Shown: in pieces, positions 17,218 to 26,162 of the stretch | Layout: every line of letters starts with the position of its first letter | Position numbering within the stretch: position 1 is the first letter of the stretch | Assembly (NCBI RefSeq): GCF_001544555.2 | Contig: NZ_FCOK02000040.1 | Location: 1 to 64,000 of the forward strand | Direction: 5' to 3' | Length of the DNA: 64,000 nucleotides | Origin: Caballeronia udeis | Lineage (GTDB): Bacteria; Pseudomonadota; Gammaproteobacteria; Burkholderiales; Burkholderiaceae | Translations under genes and position numbers: made by a program | The notes under the pieces: model-generated | Seen by the model: the letters and a program-made list of their open reading frames with translations, nothing else | Told to the model about the DNA's origin: nothing | Database searches by the model: none

Positions 17218-17958
17218 ATGGTTGCACCGGCTTATTCATCGCTGGAACTCGTGCGCGAGCCGTTCGATGCGCACGCGCCGGCCGAACTCGCCGAGGCAAC
17301 ACAGGCGGCGTCGGCCAACGCTCATCAGGTCGACATCCAGGAAGCGAACGACGCGCTCGAATATCTCGTCGGCGTGAACCTGGCGCGGCTGCGTGCCGAA
17401 CGGCAACTCTCGCTCGATGCCCTCGCTCGCGCGTCCGGCGTATCGCGGGCCATGCTGGCGCAGATCGAATCCGGGCGCAGCGTTCCGTCCATCAAGGTGC
17501 TGCACAAGATTGCAAGCGCGCTGAAGGTATCGGTGGCGGCGTTCCTTCGGCGCCACGCGACCAATGGCATCGAATACTTGCCGGCCGAGCGGGCAACGCG
17601 CCTCGTGACATCGAACGGACGCTTTTCGGCCCGGCCGCTGTTTCCGCTGAACGCGCCCGCATCGGCGGAATTCCACGAACTTCGCATTGCACCGCTGCAC
17701 GCCGAATCCGGCAGCCCGCGGCCGCCCGGCACCACGATCAATCTGGTCGTGAGCGACGGCACGCTGGAAATCCGCGTGCATGACCGGGCGCAGTTGCTGG
17801 CCACCGGCGACGCCATTGTGTTCGACGCCGATCAGCCCCACACGCTGCGCAATCCCGGCAACACGGAAGCGCGCGCGTACCAGGTGACGGTGAACGCGGA
17901 AACGCCGCCGCGCTGGCATGTTCCGGCGGATTCACGTCGTATCGACGAAGCCGGCTAG
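17218..17958 (+). CDS. XRE-family regulator with C-terminal cupin domain
   Basis: A 246-aa regulator: an acidic, Ala-rich N-terminal 45 residues, an HTH_XRE domain at about 55-110 (LARLRAERQLSLDALARASG, SRAMLAQIESGRSVPS), then a C-terminal cupin barrel (about 165-235, with TGDAIVFDADQPHTLRNPG). This class senses small ligands and often controls amino-acid or polyamine catabolism. Its target is unknown, since neither neighbour is an obvious partner. The ATG at 17218 follows CTGGAGGCTCATC, a good ribosome-binding site. Confidence 0.85.
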   Translation: MVAPAYSSLELVREPFDAHAPAELAEATQAASANAHQVDIQEANDALEYLVGVNLARLRAERQLSLDALARASGVSRAMLAQIESGRSVPSIKVLHKIASALKVSVAAFLRRHATNGIEYLPAERATRLVTSNGRFSARPLFPLNAPASAEFHELRIAPLHAESGSPRPPGTTINLVVSDGTLEIRVHDRAQLLATGDAIVFDADQPHTLRNPGNTEARAYQVTVNAETPPRWHVPADSRRIDEAG

Positions 17959-18061
17959 GCGCGCTTGCGTACAAGCTAAAGACCGGCAGTACTGCAACAT
18001 CGGCTGGTCTGTTGTATCCTGAAATAAGTCGCGCTTTTAAGTGTTTAGCGACAAGTCAGTA

Positions 18062-18238
18062 CGTCTTCAGGGCGGGGTGCAATTCCCCACCGGCGGTATA
18101 CGGGGCGGCGAAAGCCTCTCGTGAGCCCGCGAGCGCCCGTGAACGCAGCTCGCTTTGCAAGTGCGAGCCACGCAACGGGGTCAGCAGATCTGGTGAGATG
18201 CCAGAGCCGACGGTCATAGTCCGGATGGAAGAAGATGT
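18062..18238 (+). promoter_or_regulatory. FMN riboswitch (RFN element)
   Basis: A classic RFN aptamer upstream of ribB. The hallmark conserved segments are present in order: TCAGGGCGGGGTGCAATTCC, the CCACCGGCGGTA segment, GAGCCCGCGAGCG, CAGCAGATCTGGTGAGATGC, GCCGACGGTCATAGTCC and the closing GGATGGAAGAAG. FMN binding is known to switch off expression of riboflavin genes in cis. About 160 nt of expression platform separates it from the ribB start. Confidence 0.95.
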
Positions 18239-18399
18239 GCAGACGGTCATGTCCGTTTCGCGTGTTTGCCGCGGCGTATTTGCGTCCGCGTTGAACCGGC
18301 GCTGTCGAGTTGACGGCGCTGAAAACGCGTGTCGTTCTGTCTGTTTGCAATGCCCTGAAACGTTTTTCGCCCAATTTCTTTTGCGAGAGCGTTTCACCC

Positions 18400-19125
18400 A
18401 TGTCCGACTCAGTGTCCAGTTTCACCTCCCCGGCCACCGCCTTTGCCGATCTCGCGCAACTTCGCGCAGGCGACGCGCCCGTTGCTATCCCTCACCGAAT
18501 TGCCGCTGCCCTGCAAGCGTTGCGCGAAGGCCGCGCGGTCGCGCTGCTCGACGACGACGATCGCGAGAACGAAGCCGATCTGATTTACGCCGCTGAAAAG
18601 CTCGACGTTGAAGGCATGGCGTTGATGATCCGCGAGTGCAGCGGCATCGTATGCCTGTGCCTGCCGGACGAGACCGTCCGCGACCTCCACCTGCCGCCCA
18701 TGGTTGCCGACAACGGCAGCAAATACGGCACGGCATTCACGGTGTCGATCGAAGCGCGCGAGGGCGTGACGACCGGTGTATCAGCCGTTGACCGGTTGAC
18801 CACGATCCGCGCCGCCATTGCCGATAACGCCAAAGCCGGCGACATCGTGAGTCCCGGCCATGTGTTCCCGCTGCGTGCACAACCGGGCGGCGTGCTGACC
18901 CGGCGCGGCCACACAGAGGGAACGGTCGACCTGACGATCCTTGCCGGGCTGAAGCCGGCCGGCGTGCTGTGCGAGTTGATGAACCCCGACGGCACGATGG
19001 CGCGCGGTGCGCAGATCGATGCGTTCGTGAAGGAGCGCAACATTCCGGTGCTCACGATCGCCGAACTCGCCGATTTCCGCATGGCGCTCGCCGCCTCGCG
19101 GGAGTTGGCGGAAGAAACGGTTTAA
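18400..19125 (+). CDS. ribB: 3,4-dihydroxy-2-butanone-4-phosphate synthase
   Basis: Riboflavin biosynthesis enzyme (241 aa) forming the four-carbon unit from ribulose 5-phosphate. Signatures: the acidic metal-binding loop LLDDDDRENEADL, DRLTTIRAA, PGHVFPLRA, RRGHTEGTVDL and LCELMNPDGTMARG. It is a stand-alone RibB; the GTP cyclohydrolase II half of RibBA fusions is absent. The ATG at 18400 (MSDSVSSFTS) is chosen because the upstream in-frame stretch is riboswitch leader. Expression is expected to be governed by the FMN riboswitch, and a terminator follows directly. Confidence 0.96.
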   Translation: MSDSVSSFTSPATAFADLAQLRAGDAPVAIPHRIAAALQALREGRAVALLDDDDRENEADLIYAAEKLDVEGMALMIRECSGIVCLCLPDETVRDLHLPPMVADNGSKYGTAFTVSIEAREGVTTGVSAVDRLTTIRAAIADNAKAGDIVSPGHVFPLRAQPGGVLTRRGHTEGTVDLTILAGLKPAGVLCELMNPDGTMARGAQIDAFVKERNIPVLTIAELADFRMALAASRELAEETV

Positions 19126-19167
19126 CGGCGGGAGGCTCCGTTCGTTCACCGGAGCATCAAAGCAATG

Positions 19168-19202
19168 AAAAACGCGGCCCTGAACCGAAGGGCCGCGTTT
19201 TT
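19168..19202 (+). terminator. Rho-independent terminator after ribB
   Basis: A perfect 14-bp stem AAAAACGCGGCCCT / AGGGCCGCGTTTTT (19168-19181 with 19189-19202), followed by further T residues. It can also act for the convergent membrane-protein gene. Confidence 0.92.
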
Positions 19203-19266
19203 CGTTTGTGCATCGTGGAAAAGCAGGGGAAAGCTGGCGAGCGATTCAGACACCGCCCGCACAAAA

Positions 19267-20136
19267 TCACGTGGATTCCGTCCTCAAGATCGCCGCGAAC
19301 TTCCTGTAAAGCCAGACCGAGCAGGTCGCCCCCGTCGCGGTATAAAGCAGCGTTCCCACGCTTTGCACGACCATCAAACCCATCGTCAAACTGCCGGCGG
19401 ACGCTGCCGTCGCCAGCATTTCCGCGACCACCGTCAACACCGTCGCAATGCCGATGACCGGCAGGATCGCAAGCACCGCGGCTGTCGTGATAAACCAGAA
19501 GTGCCCGCGCGTGTCCTCCCAGGCTGCCCGCCATTGAATCTGGCCGCCGGCGGCAGTGTGCGGGAACAGCAAGGAGAGCCGCGCCGACACATAACTCATG
19601 CCGCACACGGCCAGCACCGCGAGCGTGGCGGCAGCGGCCGTTGATGTGCCACTGGACATTCCCGCCAGCCGCAACCCGATCCAGGCGATCAGAACCGCGA
19701 GCGTCGCGCCCACGTACCCGGCAATCAGCGCGATACAGAGCAGGAAATAGCGGCGGACACCGGCGTCCCAGAGACGCATTGGCGGGGCTGCGGAAGCCGG
19801 CTGTGCGGAAACCGCGCCGGGTTCAGCGTGCAACCTGATCGCAAAGCGGACCACGAACACGGCCAGCACAGCGAGAACCAGAGTCTGCACAAACGTGACG
19901 CCAAGAGAAATCAGCCCCTGAGCGGCCGCGTTGGCGTGACCCGTGCTGCTGCTGGTCATCGCACTCAGCGATCCGCCAGCGGCGGCCATGTCGGAGAATT
20001 GGGCCTTGTATCCGGCGGTTCCCGTTGCGAGCACGGCCGCGAACGCCACTAGAAATACGATCGGCATGTGCCGCACGGCGGAGGCGGCGTCGCGCCATGC
20101 GCCCTTCAGGCATTGGCGCAGCGTGATGTCTTCCAT
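19267..20136 (-). CDS. hypothetical multi-pass membrane protein
   Basis: A 289-aa inner-membrane protein with about six hydrophobic helices (roughly residues 25-45, 75-105, 130-160, 170-195, 215-245 and 250-275). No recognised catalytic motif. The N-terminus MEDITLRQCLKGAWRDAASA is amphipathic and cytosolic. It stands alone between the ribB terminator and the MFS gene on the same strand, 139 bp from the latter. Confidence 0.7.
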   Translation of the reverse strand: MEDITLRQCLKGAWRDAASAVRHMPIVFLVAFAAVLATGTAGYKAQFSDMAAAGGSLSAMTSSSTGHANAAAQGLISLGVTFVQTLVLAVLAVFVVRFAIRLHAEPGAVSAQPASAAPPMRLWDAGVRRYFLLCIALIAGYVGATLAVLIAWIGLRLAGMSSGTSTAAAATLAVLAVCGMSYVSARLSLLFPHTAAGGQIQWRAAWEDTRGHFWFITTAAVLAILPVIGIATVLTVVAEMLATAASAGSLTMGLMVVQSVGTLLYTATGATCSVWLYRKFAAILRTEST

Positions 20137-20275
20137 AAAACCTCAGTCGAAAAGCGTGATGAAGCGATAAGCCGCGGACGCGGCTCGCACGACACGCTAG
20201 TCGGTTGAGGACGCCGGGTCAACATCCGGCACGGCCTGGGCGTGAGTATTCCTCCATGCAGCACGCCCCACGGCC

Positions 20276-21454
20276 TCAAACTGCGTCCACAGCCCCCGCG
20301 CCTGCGCCCTGCCCGCTGCGATCGAGCCGCGCCGCATACCACGTCACGCCGAGCGCCACCACGGCCACTACGGCGGCGACCCATGGCAACGAATCCAGCG
20401 GATGCCCTTGGGTCAGCACCACGCCGCCGAGCCACGCGCCGCCGGCATTGCCCAGATTGAACGCACCGATATTCAGCGTCGACGCCAGATTCGGCGCATG
20501 TCTGGCCTTCTCGACCACGCGTGTCTGCAGCGGCGGCACGGTTGCGAACGCGGCAATGCCCCAGATGAAGATGGTGATGGCCGCCAGCATCTGGTTATGG
20601 CTGGTCTTCGCGAACACCGCCATGATGATGGCGAGCGCGACGAGAATGCCCATCAGCGAAGGCATCAACGCCCGGTCGGCCAGCTTGCCGCCGACCGTGT
20701 TGCCGATGGTCAAACCGACACCGAACAGCACGAGCACCAGCGTGACACCGTGCGGTGAAAATCCGCTGACCTGTTCGAGGATCGGCGCAATGTAGGTGAA
20801 GACGACGAACACGCCGCCGAAACCGAGCACGGTCATGGCCAGCGCGAGCCAGACTTGCGGCTCTTTTAGCACGAGCAGTTCGTGGCCCAGGTTCGACGGT
20901 CCCGAATCATGCTTGTTCGGCACGAGCGCGGCCACGCCGATCAGCGAGACCACGCCGAGGCCTGCCACGATCCAGAACGTCGCGCGCCAGCCGAATTCCT
21001 GCCCGATAAACGTCCCGAACGGCACACCGAGCACGTTCGCGAGCGTGAGCCCGGTGAACATCAGCGCTATCGCGCTCGCGCGCTTTTCCGCCGGAACCAG
21101 CGACGCAGCGACCACCGCGCCAATACCGAAGAACGAGCCGTGCGCGAACGACGTCACCACGCGGGCGACCATGAGCATCGAATAACCGGGTGCAACCGCG
21201 CACAGCACATTGCCGACGATAAACACACCCATCAGCAATTGCAGCGCGAGTTTGCGCGGCATTTTTGCGGTCAGCACGGCGAGCAGCGGCGCGCCCACAG
21301 CGACGCCCAGCGCGTACCCGGTAACGAGAAAACCTGCCGATGGAATGGATACAGCCAGGTCGCGGGCCACATCGGGCAGCAGCCCCATGATGACGAACTC
21401 GGTCGTCCCGATGGCGAACGCGCTGATCGCGAGCGCCAGAAGTGGAATAGGCAT
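20276..21454 (-). CDS. MFS transporter, AraJ/sugar-efflux type
   Basis: A 392-aa major facilitator with about 12 helices. The N-terminus MPIPLLALAISAFAIGTTEF and VIMGLLPDVARDL are hallmarks of the DHA1/AraJ-SotB efflux group (arabinose or drug export). It follows the VOC gene after 10 bp, so the two form an operon divergent from a LysR regulator. The VOC partner suggests export of a toxic or modified small molecule; the substrate is unknown. Confidence 0.88.
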   Translation of the reverse strand: MPIPLLALAISAFAIGTTEFVIMGLLPDVARDLAVSIPSAGFLVTGYALGVAVGAPLLAVLTAKMPRKLALQLLMGVFIVGNVLCAVAPGYSMLMVARVVTSFAHGSFFGIGAVVAASLVPAEKRASAIALMFTGLTLANVLGVPFGTFIGQEFGWRATFWIVAGLGVVSLIGVAALVPNKHDSGPSNLGHELLVLKEPQVWLALAMTVLGFGGVFVVFTYIAPILEQVSGFSPHGVTLVLVLFGVGLTIGNTVGGKLADRALMPSLMGILVALAIIMAVFAKTSHNQMLAAITIFIWGIAAFATVPPLQTRVVEKARHAPNLASTLNIGAFNLGNAGGAWLGGVVLTQGHPLDSLPWVAAVVAVVALGVTWYAARLDRSGQGAGAGAVDAV

Positions 21455-21464
21455 GAAAATCCCC

Positions 21465-21887
21465 TTAGTTTGAGATTGCGGAGAATGTGGAGATTGCGGA
21501 GAACGAGGCAGTCGACGTCACGAATTCGATGACCACGCCCGGCGCAAGCTGCACAAACACTTGCTGCTCACGGGTGAGCGGAACGTCGGCTGAGGAAAAC
21601 GGGATTGCGTGTTCGTGCAGGCGCGCGAGCAACGCGTGCCATTCGGCCTCGCCTTGCACGCGCAGCGCGAGATGATCAATACGCGTGGCCGCCCGGCCAC
21701 CTGGCGGCGAAGCGAGCACCGAACCGTTCCCGATCAGATGCACGGCGGGCGCTCCATCCACATAAAGCCAGTACCCGCCTACGCCGAACGGCGGTCGCGG
21801 GCCGACTTTCATGCCGGCTATATCGACGAGAAAATGGCGGATCGGCTCGCAATCCGGCGCGACGATCGTGACGTGATCCAGTTTCAT
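21465..21887 (-). CDS. VOC-family (glyoxalase-like) protein
   Basis: A 140-aa single-chain vicinal oxygen chelate protein: LDHVTIVAPDCEPIRHFL and IDHLALRVQGEAEWHALL supply the two beta-alpha-beta-beta-beta units with His metal ligands, and FVQLAPGVVIEFVTS ends the fold. Roles in the family include antibiotic binding, dioxygenase and isomerase activity. The C-terminus carries a small in-frame duplication, FSAISTFSAIS, from a repeated GAGATTGCGGAGAA. It is first in the operon with the MFS transporter. Confidence 0.8.
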   Translation of the reverse strand: MKLDHVTIVAPDCEPIRHFLVDIAGMKVGPRPPFGVGGYWLYVDGAPAVHLIGNGSVLASPPGGRAATRIDHLALRVQGEAEWHALLARLHEHAIPFSSADVPLTREQQVFVQLAPGVVIEFVTSTASFSAISTFSAISN

Positions 21888-21980
21888 CGGGGAACGCGTG
21901 TCACGGCGCGTCCGGAAAATTCGGGCTGCATGATCGGCCTCATACGCTGCAATGCATCAAATTTTGCGCGTCGAGAAGCA

Positions 21981-22018
21981 TTTTGATAATTGGCGTAGCA
22001 TTTGAAGCATTATCAAAA
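21981..22018. promoter_or_regulatory. candidate LysR-type operator in divergent promoter
   Basis: TTTTGATAAT (21981-21990) and ATTATCAAAA (22009-22018) are a perfect 10-bp inverted repeat separated by 18 bp, in the 148-bp gap between the VOC-MFS operon and the LysR gene. The second arm ends 17 bp before the LysR start. The divergent layout is typical of LysR autoregulation. Confidence 0.6.
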
Positions 22019-22035
22019 ACAGATTGAGAATCACG

Positions 22036-23001
22036 ATGGATCGACTCGGCGACATGCGCCTGTTCACGGAAGCGGCAGCGCTCGGCAGTTTGTCCGCGGC
22101 GGGGCGCAAACTGGGCTTGTCGCCCGCGGCGGCCAGCGCCCGGCTGCTCAAGCTGGAGAAATCCCTCACCGCGCGGCTGTTCGAGCGCACCACCCGGCAA
22201 CTCAGGCTCACCAACGAGGGCCGGCTTTATCTGCAGCATTGCCGGATCGCGCTGCAGGCTATCGACGACGGCGAAGCCGCGCTCCACGCCGGCCAGAATC
22301 TCGTGCGCGGCAAGGTGCGGATCTCGGCCACATCGGATTTCGGGCGCAACCTGCTGTGCCATTGGCTCGATGAATTCAGCCGCCTGCACCGGGACGTGAG
22401 TTTTTCGCTGACGCTGTCGGATTCGGTGTCGAATCTGCTGCTGGAAGATATTGATCTGGCGATTCGCTTCAACCAGCCGTCGGAAGGCAATCTCATTGCG
22501 CGGCGGCTGGCGCCGAACCGGCGTGTGCTGTGCGCATCGCCGGACTATCTGGCCCGGCACGGCGAGCCGACAACGCCCGCCGATCTCGCCACGCACACGT
22601 TCGCGGTGCTGGCGACCTCCACGGCCACGTTCAACGAGTTCCAGTTCGTCCGTGGCGACGAGCGTTTCACCCACACCGTGCCGCTCGACGACGCCTGGGA
22701 AACCAACGACGGCGCGCTGTCCCGCGCCTGGGCGCTGTCCGGCCAGGGCATTGCGCATAAATCGATCTGGGATATAGCCGCCGATGTCCGCTCCGGCGCG
22801 CTGAAAATTTTGCTGGCAGACTGGTGTTCCAACGAGGCGGCGGTGCACGCGGTGTATCACTGCAACCGGTATATGGCGCCGCGGGTGCGCGTGCTGCTGG
22901 ATTTCCTGATCGAACGCTTCGGCCGCGCGACCGCCGAATTACTCGGCGACCTGGCCTATCCGCCCGGCCACCAGGGGCACGAAATCGAGCGGACGCTATA
23001 A
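22036..23001 (+). CDS. LysR-family transcriptional regulator
   Basis: A 321-aa LTTR. The N-terminal HTH (MRLFTEAAALGSLSAAGRKL, LSPAAASARLLKLEKSL) belongs to the CrgA-like subgroup. The effector domain starts near residue 90 (GKVRISATSDFGRNLL) and ends with NRYMAPRVRVLLDFL. The ATG at 22036 is preferred to the TTG at 22024. It is divergent from the VOC-MFS operon with a perfect inverted repeat between them, so it probably controls that operon and itself. Confidence 0.88.
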   Translation: MDRLGDMRLFTEAAALGSLSAAGRKLGLSPAAASARLLKLEKSLTARLFERTTRQLRLTNEGRLYLQHCRIALQAIDDGEAALHAGQNLVRGKVRISATSDFGRNLLCHWLDEFSRLHRDVSFSLTLSDSVSNLLLEDIDLAIRFNQPSEGNLIARRLAPNRRVLCASPDYLARHGEPTTPADLATHTFAVLATSTATFNEFQFVRGDERFTHTVPLDDAWETNDGALSRAWALSGQGIAHKSIWDIAADVRSGALKILLADWCSNEAAVHAVYHCNRYMAPRVRVLLDFLIERFGRATAELLGDLAYPPGHQGHEIERTL

Positions 23002-23184
23002 TAACGAGTTGAACTGTCGAACCTCGCGTCGTGCGATTTCCGGCCATTTCAGGCGAAATGGGTCTAAAAGGGGTCTAAAAACGAGCGCAAAAGCCGACGA
23101 AATGAAACACGCAAATCCCTCGCTGTCCCCTTTAACGCATTAAAAACCGCGCCCCCAGACTAATCACTGCGACCGGCGAAATTC

Positions 23185-24546
23185 ATGACCAAGAAAGTGT
23201 ATGTAAAGACCTTTGGCTGCCAGATGAACGAGTACGACTCCGACAAAATGGTCGACGTGCTCGGAGCAGCCCATGGCCTCACCCAGACGGATACGCCGGA
23301 AGATGCCGACGTCATTCTCTTCAACACGTGTTCGGTGCGCGAAAAAGCGCAGGAAAAGGTTTTCTCCGACCTCGGCCGCGTGCGCGAGCTGAAGGAAGCC
23401 AACCCGAACCTGATCATTGGCGTGGGCGGTTGCGTGGCGAGCCAGGAAGGCGCGGCGATTGTGTCCCGCGCTCCTTACGTGGACCTGGTGTTCGGCCCGC
23501 AAACGCTGCATCGTCTGCCGGAAATGATTGCGAAACGGCGTTCCAGCGGCCGTTCGCAAGTCGATATCTCGTTTCCGGAAATCGAAAAATTCGATCATCT
23601 GCCGCCGGCGCGCGTGGACGGCCCGAGCGCGTTCGTATCGATCATGGAAGGCTGCAGCAAGTACTGCAGCTATTGCGTGGTGCCCTACACGCGCGGTGAG
23701 GAAGTATCGCGGCCGCTGGACGACGTGCTGACCGAAATCGCGGGCCTCGCCGACCAGGGCGTGCGCGAAGTCACCATGCTCGGCCAGAACGTGAATGCGT
23801 ACCGTGGACCGGTGACACAGCATTCCACTGACATTGCCGATTTCGCCACGCTGATCGAATACGTGGCGGAAATTCCGGGCATTGAACGGATTCGCTACAC
23901 CACGTCGCATCCGAAGGAATTCACGCAGCGCCTGATTGATACGTACGCGAAAGTGCCCAAGCTCGTGAGCCACTTGCACTTGCCGGTGCAGCACGGTTCC
24001 GACCGCATCCTGATGGCGATGAAACGCGGTTATACCGTGCTCGAATACAAGTCGGTGATCCGCAGGCTGCGGGCGATCCGTCCGGATTTGTCGCTGTCCA
24101 CGGACATGATCGTCGGGTTCCCGGGCGAGACGGAAGACGACTTCCAGAAGATGATGAAGCTCATCGACGAAATGAGCTACGACACCAGTTTCTCGTTCAT
24201 CTACAGCCCGCGTCCCGGCACGCCCGCTGCAAACCTGCACGACGACACCCCGCGCGAAGTGAAGCTCAAGCGTTTGCAACATTTGCAGGCGACCATTGAG
24301 ACGAACGTGGCGAAGATCAGCAACGCCATGCTGGGTTCGGTGCAGAGGATCCTGGTGGAAGGCCCGTCGCGCAAGGACCCGAGCGAACTCGCCGGACGCA
24401 CCGAGAATAATCGCGTGGTGAATTTCCCCGCGCCAGTCTCGTCGCACAAACGGTTGATCGGCCAGATGGTCGATGTGGAAATCAACGTGGCGTATCCGCA
24501 TTCGTTGCGCGGCGAGCTGGTTTTGACGCCCGCGACGACTCACTAA
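23185..24546 (+). CDS. miaB: tRNA-2-methylthio-N6-dimethylallyladenosine synthase
   Basis: Radical-SAM methylthiotransferase (453 aa) adding the 2-methylthio group to i6A37 of tRNA. The N-terminal UPF0004 domain has its three cluster cysteines (in TFGCQMNE, NTCSVREKAQ and GVGGCVAS). The radical-SAM motif CSKYCSYC sits in SIMEGCSKYCSYCVVPYTRG, and a C-terminal TRAM domain covers about 385-450. It is first in the conserved run miaB-phoH-ybeY-chaC-corC-lnt. Confidence 0.97.
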   Translation: MTKKVYVKTFGCQMNEYDSDKMVDVLGAAHGLTQTDTPEDADVILFNTCSVREKAQEKVFSDLGRVRELKEANPNLIIGVGGCVASQEGAAIVSRAPYVDLVFGPQTLHRLPEMIAKRRSSGRSQVDISFPEIEKFDHLPPARVDGPSAFVSIMEGCSKYCSYCVVPYTRGEEVSRPLDDVLTEIAGLADQGVREVTMLGQNVNAYRGPVTQHSTDIADFATLIEYVAEIPGIERIRYTTSHPKEFTQRLIDTYAKVPKLVSHLHLPVQHGSDRILMAMKRGYTVLEYKSVIRRLRAIRPDLSLSTDMIVGFPGETEDDFQKMMKLIDEMSYDTSFSFIYSPRPGTPAANLHDDTPREVKLKRLQHLQATIETNVAKISNAMLGSVQRILVEGPSRKDPSELAGRTENNRVVNFPAPVSSHKRLIGQMVDVEINVAYPHSLRGELVLTPATTH

Positions 24547-24579
24547 ACCCGCAGCTTCGACAGGAACCCGACTCTCGCC

Positions 24580-25665
24580 TTGAAGACCGCTCAGCAGCAT
24601 ATGGAATTCACCGCACCGCGCGACGACAACGCGCGGCTCGCCAACCTGTGTGGCCCGCTCGACGAAAACCTGCGGCAAATCGAGCAGGCGCTCGACGTGA
24701 CGCTGACGCGTCGCGGACACAAGATCACCATCCGCGGGCGCGGCGCGAAGGTTGCGCTGGCGGCGCTCGAGAATTTCTACAATCGCGCGAAGGACACGTT
24801 GTCGGTGGACGACATCCAGTTGGCGCTGGTCGAAGCGCGTAATGCGGCACGGCGCGACAAACCTTCGAACAATCTGAACTCCGATCCCGTCGATCCGCGT
24901 TTTCGTGGAGACCCTGATCATCCGTTCGATGAACCCAGCGCGACCATAGACCTGGGCGAAGAAGAAGATCCGGGTCCGAAGCTGTACACGCGCCGCGCCG
25001 ATCTACGCGGCCGCACCCCAATGCAGCGCGAATACCTGAAGCAGATCATTGCGCACGACGTGACGTTTGGCATTGGCCCGGCGGGTACGGGCAAGACCTA
25101 TCTGGCGGTGGCGTGCGCGGTGGATTCGCTCGAACGCGACCAGGTGAAGCGCATTGTGCTGACGCGTCCTGCAGTGGAAGCCGGCGAACGCCTGGGTTTC
25201 CTGCCGGGCGATCTCGCGCAGAAAGTGGATCCGTATTTGCGCCCGTTGTACGACGCGCTCTACGACCTGCTCGGTTTCGATAAAACCGCGAAAATGTTCG
25301 AGCGCCAGATGATCGAAATTGCGCCGCTCGCGTACATGCGCGGCCGGACGCTGAATCACGCGTTCATCATTTTGGACGAAGCGCAGAACACCACGCCCGA
25401 GCAGATGAAGATGTTCCTGACGCGGATTGGTTTCGGGTCGAAGGCCGTTGTCACCGGCGACACCACGCAGGTCGATTTACCGCGTGGGCACCGTAGCGGG
25501 TTGATTGAGGCGCAACACATACTGGCCGATGTGCGCGGTATCGCTATGACAAAGTTCACGAGCGTGGACGTGGTGCGGCATCCGCTGGTCGCGCGCATTG
25601 TGGAAGCGTACGACGCGCAGTCGGCGCGTGATGCCGTCGCTGCCACGGCTTCGGCCGGAAAATAA
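24580..25665 (+). CDS. ybeZ: PhoH-family ATPase (YbeZ)
   Basis: A 361-aa P-loop ATPase of the PhoH family, which works with YbeY in RNA metabolism and 70S ribosome quality control. Walker A GPAGTGKT (about residues 166-173) and Walker B FIILDEAQNTTPEQMK are clear. The N-terminal 100 residues hold a KH-like segment (VTLTRRGHKITIRGRGA). The start is taken as the TTG at 24580; the ATG at 24601 would remove seven residues and cannot be excluded. It lies 33 bp after miaB and 26 bp before ybeY. Confidence 0.93.
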   Translation: MKTAQQHMEFTAPRDDNARLANLCGPLDENLRQIEQALDVTLTRRGHKITIRGRGAKVALAALENFYNRAKDTLSVDDIQLALVEARNAARRDKPSNNLNSDPVDPRFRGDPDHPFDEPSATIDLGEEEDPGPKLYTRRADLRGRTPMQREYLKQIIAHDVTFGIGPAGTGKTYLAVACAVDSLERDQVKRIVLTRPAVEAGERLGFLPGDLAQKVDPYLRPLYDALYDLLGFDKTAKMFERQMIEIAPLAYMRGRTLNHAFIILDEAQNTTPEQMKMFLTRIGFGSKAVVTGDTTQVDLPRGHRSGLIEAQHILADVRGIAMTKFTSVDVVRHPLVARIVEAYDAQSARDAVAATASAGK

Positions 25666-25691
25666 TCGCGCACCTATTCGCCCGAATCCGC

Positions 25692-26159
25692 ATGCCCAAA
25701 CTTGCCCTGACGCTTCAGTTTCCCGCCGCCAAAACGTTTCCTGAACACAAGGCGCTGTTGCCGCGTGCAACTGTCGCCGGCTGGATCAAGGCGTCGTTGT
25801 TCGCGGACGCGGAACTGACCGTGCGTTTCGTCGATACCGAGGAAGGCCGGACGCTGAACCGGTCTTATCGGCAGAAGGATTACGCGACCAATGTGCTCAC
25901 GTTCGCGTACGCCGAGTCGGAAGACGATCCGGTCACGGGCGACCTGGTGCTGTGCTGTCCGGTAGTGGAACGCGAAGCGCGCGAGCAGGACAAGCCGCTC
26001 GCCGCTCATTACGCACATCTGATCGTGCACGGTACGCTGCATGCTCAGGGCTACGATCATGAAGATTCGGCGGAAGCGGAGGAAATGGAATCGATCGAAA
26101 CCGGCATCATGCAAAAGCTGGGTTTCACCGATCCTTACCTGCCGTTGCCGCCCAACTAA
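25692..26159 (+). CDS. ybeY: endoribonuclease YbeY, rRNA maturation factor
   Basis: A 155-aa zinc-dependent endoribonuclease involved in 16S rRNA 3'-end maturation and ribosome quality control. The signature HGTLHAQGYDHE carries three His zinc ligands in H-x3-H-x5-H spacing, and YATNVLTFAY is the second family motif. It sits between its functional partner phoH/ybeZ and chaC, 3 bp before the latter. Confidence 0.96.
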   Translation: MPKLALTLQFPAAKTFPEHKALLPRATVAGWIKASLFADAELTVRFVDTEEGRTLNRSYRQKDYATNVLTFAYAESEDDPVTGDLVLCCPVVEREAREQDKPLAAHYAHLIVHGTLHAQGYDHEDSAEAEEMESIETGIMQKLGFTDPYLPLPPN

Positions 26160-26162
26160 GCC

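Noticed and set aside
23164..24921. A 585-codon open frame on the minus strand opposite miaB and phoH
   Set aside because: It is Arg/His-rich antisense sequence mirroring high-GC codon bias of two well-identified genes; no domain is recognisable.
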